Origin: Mesotaenium endlicherianum
Lineage: Eukaryota > Streptophyta > Zygnematophyceae > Zygnematales > Mesotaeniaceae
Reading direction: 5' to 3'
NCBI GenBank assembly: GCA_009602735.1
Contig: WELA01012617.1
Coordinates: 186,001-250,000 of the forward strand
Length of the DNA stretch: 64,000 bases
Position numbers and translations under genes: made by a program. The notes under the pieces are model-generated. The model did no database searches. It worked only from the letters and a program-made list of their open reading frames with translations, and was not told where the DNA came from. This document shows positions 55,046-64,000 of this stretch, piece after piece (position 1 is the stretch's first letter; each line of letters begins with the position of its first letter).

Positions 55046-58000
55046 TCTGTGCACCTGCTGTTGCAAAAGGAGCTGCAGCAGAGGCCCAACAAAAGCTTAA
55101 TTTGCTTATCGCGCATCTCAATCGCAAATATGGGCGGCAGATTCACGGGAAGCTGGAAGGAGGACAGCTGTACACACCGGCGCATGTGGCTCGCGTGAAG
55201 GCCATGCTCAGAGGAGCTCTGCGGGCTGTCTCTGTGAGCACGCCCACGCCCTCCATCTGGATGGCACTGCAGCCGCTGCTTCAGGGCGAAGCTGCGCCTG
55301 CCCCTGCCCCTGCCCCTGCCCCTGCCGCTGCCATTGCCGCTGCCGAGGGTGGGGGCAGCAGCAGCTTGTACTCCTCTTTAATGGCTGAGTGCATTGCAGA
55401 GGGGGCTATCCAGGGCTCAGCAAGGGGGGGGGGCTCCACGTGGACCCCTGCCGTGTTTGCTCGCTCTCAGAGGGAGAGCATTGAAGCTTTCTTCTCGCAG
55501 GTGGGTGGGACTGCTACCCCCTCCCCTTTGTCCCCCAGCTCCACCCCCCCTTTGCTCTCCCCCCTTCACTCTCGCTGCCTCTCCCTCTCTCTGTATGTGG
55601 ATGTCCGTGCGCGCACGCAAGCATGAAGGTTCAGTGGTGCTGCTTGCTTTTGTTGGCCCTGTGGCATTCTAGGACCCAGCATGAAGAGCATACAGCCCCC
55701 CCCACGCATTGGCTGCTGTCAGCCAGCATGGGCAGGGGCGATCAGAGAAGGGTGCAGCATGCAGTAGTGGTGGTAGTGGCGGATTGAGGCAGGGGAGGGT
55801 GACGTTGTTCTATGGAAGGGGAGGGGAGGGGAGGGGAGGGGAGGGGAGGCGAGCAGAATGGGTACGTGAGCTACGAGGCGCTGCGCAAGCTGGCGGTGGC
55901 GCAGCCGCGGCAGCACCTGCAGGCCAAGTACCCGAGCGGCATCGCGCTGGACTCCATGTTTGTGCACGCCATGCTGCTGGAGCAGCTCGACGCCGCCGCC
56001 CACGAAGCCATCCTGGGCCACTCCTGGTTGCTTACTCTACTCTTTCTCCTCTCCTCTGGCTCAAGTCTGGGCTTGCGTACCCCGCCCCCCTCAAATTTGT
56101 AACAAGATCTTAGTCTTTCTCAGATGCCGTCGCTGCTAGTGACATCTGCTGCAGCAAGAAGCACGATGGGGGTGGGAGGGCGCAAAGGGGGAAGTCACAG
56201 AAGAGGAGGGCAGCAGTGACACCTATGCGCTCGTTTGCCATGCATGCAGGTGTGATGCGTCTGTTCTGCTCCCGTCCTCGCTGACATCAGCAGACATAAG
56301 CAAGCTGCTAGACCTGTGCCCGGCGGTGCGGACGGCAGAGAAGGACAGCTCAGCCGTGGTGCTGCAGGATACGTGCTTGGTCAGCCAGGGCCTGTTTAAT
56401 GTACGCGCTCCCTGATACTAATGCCAAGCACGAGCACGTGAGGGAGACGATTGGAGCGCAATGCTGTGTCTTCCTGTGGAGGGGTGAAGCTGGCGTGTGA
56501 CCTCAATGCTGATGGAGCGACTGTGGGTGGGCTAGTGAGCAGGTGCTGCTTGAGAAGTTTGAGGTAGAAGTGAGAACCGCCGCCGCCACCGCAGCTGCCG
56601 CCGCTACCGGTGCCACAAAGGCCGTCCCTGCCTCGTCGGCAGGCGAGGTGGCAGCGGCAGCTGCAAGTAACCAATTGGAGGAGGAGGATGACAACAATGG
56701 AGGCCGGGGGAGGGGCAGCAGAGGCAAGAGGGGCAACAAGAGAGAGGGTGCTGTCGGTCAGTTGCAGGCAGAGGGTGAAGGGGACGGCGAGGATGCTGCA
56801 GGGATGCATTCGCGCTCGCAGTTGCACTCTGGAAAGGGCTCCAAGGGCAAGCGCAGGCGTGGGGTTGGAGGGAAGGGCGCGAGCAGTGGTGCTGGAGATG
56901 GAGGCGGAGGAGCTGCGAGGGGGGGGGTAAAGGGTGGTGGTGTAAATGAGCTGTCTGGAGCAGCAGCGGCAGGAGGTGTGGCAGACGAGAGGCTGATGGC
57001 GGCTGCTGTGCTGCATATGTTCCCCGACATGGAGGGGGCCGGTGCTTGCCTTGGTTCGTAGGCCCCCCCCCCCCCTCTCTAACGCGCTTCTCTCTTTCCC
57101 ACATAGGAGTGAACAATGGTGCTACTGACGTGATTGCCAGCTACCAGGTGTGCTGTGCTGCTGTGGTGGTGACGGGCTTGGCAAGCAGCAGCAGCAGCAG
57201 GTGCAGGCAGTGTCCTTCGCCCCTCTCTGACTGCTGCGTCATCTGGGCTGCAGGCGTGCATCTGGCCCAGCAGGGCTGGGACTACTGCGACGCGTGGTCC
57301 CTGACTGCATCCGATTAGTAGGAGCAGCCAGCTTGCATCATAAGTACATGGAGGGTGGGGATGCGTTTGCTGCTGCTGCTGGTGCAGAGGGGGGCGACGA
57401 GGAGGAGAGCGGGGGCAGCGCTCTGGCACTGGCATTGGCCAGGAAGCTGCGTCCCACCCTGCTGGCGTCGTTTGCTGCGGCCAAGCGGGCTGCCTTCACA
57501 GCGGGGGCTGAGGACCGCAAGAGGCGGCGCGATTTGCTGCAGCAGCGCCTGGATGAGCTGCACGCTTCCCTGCAGCTGCACGCCAAGGCCCTGGACGTGT
57601 TTGCCGACGACCTCGCTGTCCAGGTACGCTTCCTGCATTGCTGCAGCCAGCAGTACCAGCACTGATTTCAAGAGGCAGTGGAGCGCAGCTGGCAGGAGGA
57701 GGTCCGCTTCTTCCACCCTCTGGGTCAGCTGGCTGCCGCAGTACTGCACAATCCTTCAGCCCAGAGTGTGCCGAATACAGCAGAGATAAGTTCTAGGCTG
57801 CTCTTACGACCACCACTCCATATGTTAAGGAGCATGATCATGTATGTGCCACCGGGGGGGGGGGTGGATATGCGTGCGTGAACTTGGTGCTTGAAGCAGG
57901 CAGTAGTGGAGAAGCATCTCTTGCGGACGAGCGCGGCAGAGTGTGGCGATCTGATTTTGCGCTCTCAGCATCTGGAAAGCCAGCTAGCGGAGGGCCTGCT

Positions 58001-59125
58001 CACAGACGAGGAGCAGACAGGTGGTGCCAGCACGACGGAGCCCCTCTCTGCGCCAGATCGCCTGGCAATAGCACGGGGATTGCCAGATAGCAGTCGCCCA
58101 CTGGCGGTGGCTCTGGCAGAGGCAGTGGAAGGCAAGAGTTTAGAAGCCTGCGAGAGCGCGCTCCAGGCCTTGGCGGCAGAGGCAGGCGTGCGGCTGCGGC
58201 GCCTGGACAAGAAGGGCGAGCGCGCTCTGCTGCACATTCATCGCAAAGTGACCATCTCGTCTGCCCCCCTGCCTCTTCTAAATTCTCAACTCCCTCGTGT
58301 CTTGCTGCTTGTCTCGTCATGTTAGCAGCAGCCGGCTGAGAGAAGGCAAGAACAAGAGTAAGAGAATGCATTGCCAGATCTGTGTTGTGTTCTGATGATA
58401 TGCAATGTATGCTCTTGGTGGGCATCCTGGGAAATTAAGTGTTTGCTCTTGGGCTTGGGCTTGGTTCTGAAGCTTTCTGGTGGCTCTAGACCACTGAAAG
58501 CTGGCTGCACTTTCCTGTACTTGTGGGGTGCGCTCATGCTCAGGCGCTAGCAGCCCAGCTGGAGAGTGAGGAGCACCCTGTGGCGGCGCTGCCTCTCGCT
58601 GTGTCCCTCTTCTTCATTGAGGTGCATTAAATCTCCTCTTTACCCCCCTTTTTGCTGCCCTTGATGCCTCAAAGAAACAAGCTTTGAAGTCCGCACGCCA
58701 TCCAACTGTCGCAGAATGTGGCCTGGTGTCAGTGTATCTGCTTTGTGAAGGGGCTTCATGTACTCGCTTTCTGTATGTGCTCTTGAGATGTGTCTTGAGT
58801 GAAGGCTGAGTGCTCTGCATCTAAGGTATGCTTTGCAATGGTGCGGCTGCAGGTCCATCACAGGGCTCTCCAGGCCCCAGGCCGTGCCTTGGCTGCGGCT
58901 GTCGCCCACTTGAAGGCGGGCTTGCCTGAGTCGTCGTTTAAGACGCTGTCAGACTTTCATACGGCAACTGTGGAGTTCATCTCACAGCAGAGTGCAGGCT
59001 CCACTACTGCCTCGCTTGAGACCATGAAGCGCTTACAAGCCAACCTTGCAGATCTGAAAAACAAGGCTTTGAATGGGCAAAGTCCAAAGGGTGCTGGTCA
59101 AGAGGCAGCTTCCAAAAATCCTTGA
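53902..59125 (+). CDS. UFL1: UFL1: E3 UFM1-protein ligase 1 (11 exons, host gene)
   Basis: Exons inferred from splice sites and similarity: 53902-54075, 54435-54746, 55141-55500, 55857-56026, 56250-56400, 56543-57041, 57107-57147, 57345-57623, 57900-58247, 58544-58621 and 58853-59125, giving about 894 codons (plant and animal UFL1 are about 800). The start (MDEELELLQAQF, SVRLSERNVVELVNKL, GKEYITQ) and the blocks YWDDVAEEI, LEGGQLYTPAHVARV, WTPAVFARSQRE, SYEALRKLAV, LDKKGERALLHIHRK and ALQAPGRALAAA are diagnostic of UFL1. The protein joins UFM1 to substrates, notably ribosomal protein uL24 (RPL26), at the ER together with DDRGK1/UFBP1. The N-terminal half consists of winged-helix repeats. Oddities: exon 3 has an Ala-Pro repeat, exon 6 carries a long Ala/Gly/Lys-rich insert, and donors of exons 4 (GTTGCT) and 6 (GTGCTT) are weak. 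The start of exon 8 is the least certain boundary. Confidence 0.95.
54871..55042. repeat. Compound microsatellite (TC)n(TG)n(TC)n in UFL1 intron 2
   Basis: TC repeats run from 54871 to about 54924, TG repeats to 54959, then one undetermined base and TC repeats to 55042. The tract lies within intron 2 (54747-55140). The open frames through it on both strands (runs of RE, LS, VC, HT) are artefacts of the dinucleotide repeat. The true length may be wrong in the assembly because of the undetermined base. Confidence 0.95.
55816..55849. repeat. GGGGA pentanucleotide repeat at the end of UFL1 intron 3
   Basis: About six to seven units of GGGGA lie directly before the exon 4 acceptor (GAGCAG at 55851-55856). 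The region normally holding a polypyrimidine tract is therefore purine-rich on the coding strand. Confidence 0.9.
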
Positions 59126-59244
59126 CGAGATTGCAAATGACTTTGTAACGCATGACCAGCTTATAAAGGATTTAATTACCCGAGGGCGATGTGCAATGGA
59201 ACAAGGTTATTGGCTAAATGATAGATTGCCCATTCGATATATCA

Positions 59245-59715
59245 AGAGGAGTGTCGTGCGTTTAGAGATCGAGCATGCATCATGGGCATAAGCAGTACAC
59301 ATAAAGCAAGCAGGCTTTGTTGCAATGAAGTCTAAAATGCATGTGGCTTTATAGCCAAAAAGGATGTCAAGGGTCATGTGTTTTATTGAGGAGTGTGAAC
59401 TATCCAAAGTGAGCACCTCAAGATTCTGAACGGGAAAGAGAACAACTAATGAATTAAGGCCCAAAAGATCGTTGGAAGCACATGGTCTGATCTTTGTAGA
59501 GTGGTCCCACGCAAGGGTTTAAGTTGTGACTTTGCTCACCACTTGTGAAGTTCTTCAAGTGACTGGAAACCAGCCTTGAACAGGTCACCTTGCGCCTCAC
59601 AAGAGAGACTAGTGGTCCTGAAAACACAAAATCATCAACTATATTGACATCTCTGTTACTTAACTTGCCATAATGAGAGAATAAGGGACTTCTAAAAGAT
59701 GTCACACTAGGGACA
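59245..59715 (-). repeat. Dispersed repeat G, copy 3
   Basis: Reverse complement matches 51590-51995 over most of its length at moderate identity. It begins about 120 bp after the UFL1 stop codon, so part of it may be transcribed in the UFL1 3' untranslated region. No gene is seen between UFL1 and C3. Confidence 0.65.
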
Positions 59716-59730
59716 TCTCTTATGCTTTAT

Positions 59731-60233
59731 TGTAGTGATTTGAGATAGAATATTTTAGTTTGGTTGTATTTCAATACTTTTGAATACATCTGGAGTAGTA
59801 TTGTGTGGCTTCAAGTGTGAGTAGATACTCTAGTGACTTGGTTCATGTCCTTTGAACCTTCTAAGGCATTTTCGAAGTTAGAGGAAGGACCTAGAAGAAC
59901 TCCACGTGGCAAAAGTCAAATGTGCCATTTTTAGGTCAAAAGAACATGTGTACATTATTCTAGAAAGAGGTGGCAAGTTTTGGGATGTGTTGGGTGCCAA
60001 CACATCAACATGCACCTTCCTAGAAATTACTTCTGTAGCAAGTATATAAACAAGAGCTAGAACATAGAAAGGCATTCCAGAATCACTCTTGTACTTGCCA
60101 AATTCCAGAAATATATTAACTTTCAAGAAGCCATCTCTCTTTCAAGAAGCTACCACTTGTGTTCAAAGATCCTTGTCTTTGATGGATAAAGTATTGTACT
60201 TTACTAAGTACTTCATCTATTTGTTTCACTACA
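59731..60233 (+). repeat. 5' LTR of C3
   Basis: 503 bp, TGTAGTGATTTGAG to TTTCACTACA, the same length as the other four family C LTRs in the window. The flanking five bases are TTTAT; the matching TSD copy would lie outside the window. Confidence 0.92.
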
Positions 60234-60270
60234 GTGGTATCGTAGCTAGGCACTTTGGTAGCACAAGAAG

Positions 60271-61472
60271 ATGGCCGATCCTCAAGACCAACAGCAAGCC
60301 TTCGAAGGAAGCACTTCATCTCCAAGAGACCCTCCTCCAGCGCCGATGGGAGAGCCCACTCAAGAAAATCTGCAGCTACAAGAAGCACCACAAGGAGGAG
60401 CTCAGTCAAATCCCGTGGCGACCGCTATAGCAGAGTTGACCCCACCACAAGGAGTTCCCGCAAATGAGTGGGCAGCCTTCCTAATGACCGTTCACAACCA
60501 AGTGGGCTTGGCCACCTATGAAGCAACCCTGCAAGCGTAAAGAGAAGCTATGGCTGCCATGGTTGCCCCTATTGCAAGCAACGCTCCAAATCCAGCCACG
60601 GCTCAAGCGCCTCCACAAGAACCTACGAGAGCAAGGAAACTCATCAAGCCCGGCAAACCCGAAACTTTCAACCCCGGGAAAGGAGCCGACCTGAATTTAT
60701 GGCTCTACCAAGTGGAGACGTACCTCGCAATCCTTGAAGTACCCGAGAAGGACTACGTTCCCTTTGCCGTTACCTTACTTAGAGGAGCAGCAACATCATG
60801 GTGGCGTAACTATCAAGCGGCTACATATCAAGCTATGGTGCACCCTGTGCTCGGCCAAGAGCCCCCACCATCATATGCAAGATGGGCAGATTTTCTTGAG
60901 GCCCTCAAGAAGCAATTCATGCCCAAAGCGGAGAAGATTGCCCAAGGAAAGCTCCACCATCTGAAGCAAACGACGTCCGTTTAAGAGTATACATCCACCT
61001 TTACGCCCTCACTCTTGAGATCCCCAACATGTCTCTCGAGGAGAAGATTGACCGCTACATCTTTGGCCTCAAGCCCAAGTTGGCAAAGGAAGTGGAATTA
61101 CGCGACTTGACGGACTTCTCAAAGATAATTGAAGTGGCTCAAAAGGTGGATACCTTGGATTTCAAGCACTTCGTGCCATCATCTTCACGGGGACCGGCGA
61201 CGCGGGTGTACGCAGCCCCTTCCACATCCGAATCTGGACCCACACCCATGGAAATTGGAGTTATTAAAAGGGACCCCGCGGCTGCCCGGAAGAGTGGAAG
61301 ACCCTCCAATGACACTTATGATGCAAGAAACCAGCAAGGAGTGAAAGCAAGACTCTCCCCGTCTGAAAAAGAAGCTCTTATGACGGCTGGACTATGCTTT
61401 TATGGTAAGGAAAAGGGCCATCGTGCACTCTCATGCCCCAAAAAGTTGTCAAAAAACGGACAGCGCCGGTAG
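60271..61472 (+). pseudogene. gag: C3: gag region
   Basis: Starts [14 protein letters not shown], 37 bp after the LTR, with the same capsid-like region as C1 and C2 ([29 protein letters not shown]) and a knuckle region near 61395-61435. It is a broken copy; like C1 it lacks the N-terminal duplication of C2. Confidence 0.85.
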
Positions 61473-61488
61473 GCCAAGAGCCTACCAC

Positions 61489-61849
61489 CCTAGTTATGGA
61501 AAATGTTTTTTGGAGAATACGTAAAACAAATACGTAGTGCAAAAATACGTGTAAAAAATGGAAATACATGTGTAATACGGTTTTCCATGATTCTCGTAAA
61601 AGTTGGCAGGGCTCATAACTTTCAAATTGCTTAGAAACTTCGAGCGCGATTGGTCGCAAATGGTAGAGGACTCGATTTGCTATGATATGACGGTGGGGAA
61701 AGAAGAAAAATTTAGTGTTACATTTTCAAACCGCCAAAGATTCGGTTTTACCTCGCGGGGACGCGTATTATACGTATTTTGAAAATACGTCGAAATACGT
61801 GGAGTAATACGTCGCTTACGGACCAATACGCGAGTATCCCATAACTAGG
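61489..61849. mobile_element. hAT-like MITE (361 bp) inserted in C3
   Basis: Terminal inverted repeats CCTAGTTATGG (61489-61499) and CCATAACTAGG (61839-61849) are flanked by the perfect 8-bp TSD CCTACCAC (61481-61488 and 61850-61857). C1 and C2 lack this insert at the same site. An 8-bp TSD and short TIRs fit the hAT superfamily. There is no coding capacity, so it is non-autonomous. It is AT-rich with many copies of AATACG/ATACGT near both ends, which resemble subterminal transposase-binding repeats. Confidence 0.85.
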
Positions 61850-61861
61850 CCTACCACCCCA

Positions 61862-63170
61862 AGACCCACTTCACGAGAAGATAACAAGCCAAGTGAGGTG
61901 AAGACCCCCGTTGAAGACGACGTTCCAGCCCCAATGAGTTTGAGAGGTTACCTTGGAGGAGAGAAGGTCCACATCTTGGTGGATAGCGGAGCTCAAGGCA
62001 ACTTCATTGCTGCAGATTTTGCCACCAAGCACGGTATTACTATGCGAACTCTTGACCACGACAAGGAGATTATGATGCCCGATGGATTCTCCTATACTAC
62101 CCCTTCCAAGAAGACGTACCCCTTGGCACTCTCTATCAAGTCCTTCAAGGATAGAGTAGTGTTCTCCCCCATGCAATTGGGCAAGTACGACGTCATCCTA
62201 GGGACGCCTTGGTTGACCAAGCACAACCCCCAAGTTGATTGGAGGACCGGTACTATCAAGATCAAGAATGACATCACTTCAAGAATCTGTATTTTGCGCG
62301 CAATCCAGAATATCCAGACCCAAGACATCCAGAAGCCGGCACACGAGATACTATTGTCCGCCCTCCAACTCAAGAGACTTGTGAGGAAGGGACACGAGCT
62401 TCTTTTGGCCTTGATCACGCCAAAAGACATCAAGAAAGACATCGAGAGTCAAGAAGGCAGCCCCGTTCCCAAGGAGATACAAGAAGTCTTGGAGGACTAC
62501 AAAGAAGTATTCTTCCCGGAACTGCCCAAGGGCCTACCCCAAGAGATTCGTAGACCACAAGATAGAGTTGGAGCCCGGAAGCAAGCCCATCTCTTGGCCT
62601 ACGTTCAAAATGTCATACACGGAGCTAGACGAAGTCAAGAAGCAAATCAAGGAGCTACTGGAGCATGGCTTCATTCGACCTAGCAAGTCGCCATTTGGAG
62701 CCCCGGTGCTATTTGTCAAGAAGAAGGATGGTACCTTGAGGATGTCTGTGGACTACCGCGCCCTCAACAAGATCACCATCAAGAATTGATACCCGCTGCC
62801 GCGCATGGATGAGCTCATGGACCGGCTGGTTGGAGCCAAGTACTTCACGAAGATTGACTTACGGAGCGGCTACCACCAGATTCGCATCGCAGAACCGGAC
62901 ATAGAGAAGACGGCATTCAGGGCAAGATATGGACATTTTGAGTTCATGGTCCTGCCATTTGGACTCACCAATGCGCCAGCAACTTTCATGACTATGATGA
63001 ACACCATATTTCAGCCCATGTTAGACAGATTTGNAGACAGATTTGTGGTGGTCTTCATCAATAACATCCTTATTTACAGCAAGACCCTTGAAGAGCATGC
63101 AAGACACTTGAAAGAAGTCCTCGAAGTATTGAAGCAAAACAAGCTATTTGCAAAGGAGTCAAAGTGCGAG
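61862..63170 (+). pseudogene. C3: protease and reverse transcriptase region
   Basis: Protease motif [14 protein letters not shown] near 61973-62015, then RT motifs [46 protein letters not shown] and the region of the catalytic box near 63055, up to the family E LTR. Similar to C2 throughout. A broken fossil with one undetermined base. Confidence 0.85.
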
Positions 63171-64000
63171 TGAAATGAATCTTGCTTATTCAAGATTAGA
63201 ATATTTCATTTAAATATAAAAGATTAGAGATAGGTGGAAGCGTGTGAAATCAGGGAGCGATCTTTGCCCTTATAATGAATTCCGTTTACTCATCTATAAC
63301 CCTTGATTCACTCATCATAGTGTGCCATGGTTGCACGCGAATACAAGGCACAAGAAGGAGGCGAGCTTGAGGACTAGAGCTTCTCCTTTAGAAACTCATG
63401 GCCTCTTGCCTACCAGGCACGCAAGCATGTATAGCACATGCACAACATCAGGGGACTGAACAGCAAAGGCGCTCTCATTCAGATGACCATAAAGTAGCTA
63501 AAACACATTCCACTGACTTAGGTGCAAAACCATGGAATCTGTCCGCTATGTGACCCCAAAATGTCGGAGGGCATAACTCTGCCAATACTACTCCAAATTA
63601 AGCAAACTTACCGGCAACGGCTGCATCTTGACGAGACCTTTCCGAAACGTCCTAGTTCGTCCCATTTTGAGCGCAGACGAAGCAACCATTTGAATTTCTG
63701 TGAAGGCTGGTCATTAGAACGAACCCAAAAGTGCACACATGACTTGCAAGTAGAAATCCGACTGTAAAGCCTACTGTCCAAAATGGGGGACCACGAGATC
63801 CCTGCCTGCTATGTATCAAGTGACCACCTGGTTGACCACGGCGCAAGGTGCGCCGTTTTGTGGGAAACCCGTTAAGTTGGGACCCACGGATCTAGGTATA
63901 ACGACCATATTAATTGGTCGGTTGACTGAAGTCCTAACTGTTCAGTTGACTGACGACGGCTCCGCCTACCCAGGAGTTAACCACACTGGTAGGACATCGG
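63171..64000 (-). repeat. LTR of family E (second copy, cut by window end)
   Basis: Begins TGAAATGAATCTTGC after GCGAG (63166-63170) and is colinear with 47642-48484 at roughly 85-90 percent identity by eye. Whether it is a solo LTR or the end of an element lies beyond the window. Confidence 0.85.

Larger units (their letters stand above)
59731..63170 (+). mobile_element. Ty3/chromovirus family C, copy C3 (cut by LTR E)
   Basis: Plus-strand element with 5' LTR 59731-60233, a changed primer-binding site, gag, protease and RT up to 63170, where a family E LTR begins. A hAT-like MITE (61489-61849) sits between gag and protease. The rest of pol lies beyond the window. It is broken with several breaks and older than C2. 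It begins 605 bp downstream of the UFL1 stop codon. Confidence 0.9.

Noticed and set aside
54645-55198. Open frames on both strands through the TC/TG repeat (runs of RE, LS, VC)
   Set aside because: They are dinucleotide repeat artefacts in UFL1 intron 2; the flanking exons are fixed by UFL1 similarity.
56396-57116. Minus-strand open frames of up to 206 codons in the UFL1 locus
   Set aside because: They are shadows of GC-rich exon 6 and adjacent introns, without domains.
1-64000. tRNA or rRNA genes, CRISPR arrays, bacterial or phage operons
   Set aside because: None seen; introns, LTR elements and UFL1 show this is eukaryotic nuclear DNA.

Overview
This is eukaryotic nuclear DNA, almost certainly from the green lineage. 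The one clear host gene, at 53902-59125, has about 11 exons and encodes UFL1, the E3 ligase of the UFM1 (ufmylation) pathway. Its sequence follows the land-plant form of the protein closely, but its exons are GC-rich and carry Ala/Gly/Pro-rich inserts. That, and an old Ty3-type element with a captured DNA methyltransferase (a combination I recall being reported from charophyte algae), suggests a streptophyte or other large-genome green alga. The species is inference.

Layout. 1-928 is the tail of a Ty3/chromovirus copy (family A). 929-2800 holds no element I recognise, only weak exon-like minus-strand segments. From about 2.8 to 50.0 kb lies one old, GC-rich, heavily broken Ty3-type element (family F): protease, an Ala/Pro-rich spacer, a C5 cytosine methyltransferase, reverse transcriptase (RT), RNase H, integrase and a PHD finger. 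Later insertions have blown it apart: A2 (6994-13859), a B1 composite (14571-46927) and a solo LTR of family E (47642-48905). Inside A2 sits a solo LTR of family B (10271-10990). Inside B1 sit a solo LTR D (19409-20114) and element C1 (20164-42997). Inside C1 sit element B2 (21650-30477) and a second solo LTR D (32586-39979). That solo LTR is itself split by element C2 (33030-39709), the youngest and only whole-looking copy. The nest is five levels deep, and nearly every junction is confirmed by a 5-bp target-site duplication (TSD).

Right side. 50.0-53.9 kb is intergenic, with a third solo LTR D and copies of a dispersed repeat. UFL1 follows. 605 bp past its stop codon begins another family C copy (C3, 59731-63170), which carries a 361-bp hAT-like MITE (61489-61849) and is cut by a second family E LTR that runs off the window.

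Functional themes. Three element families here carry chromatin-directed modules: chromodomains after integrase in A, B and C, and in F a PHD finger plus a DNA methyltransferase. Family B also carries one or two extra reading frames between integrase and the 3' LTR, recognisable in two divergent copies. I consider the methyltransferase/PHD element and the family B extra gene the two most interesting things in the window. All LTR elements are treated as fossils and their individual lesions are not listed.
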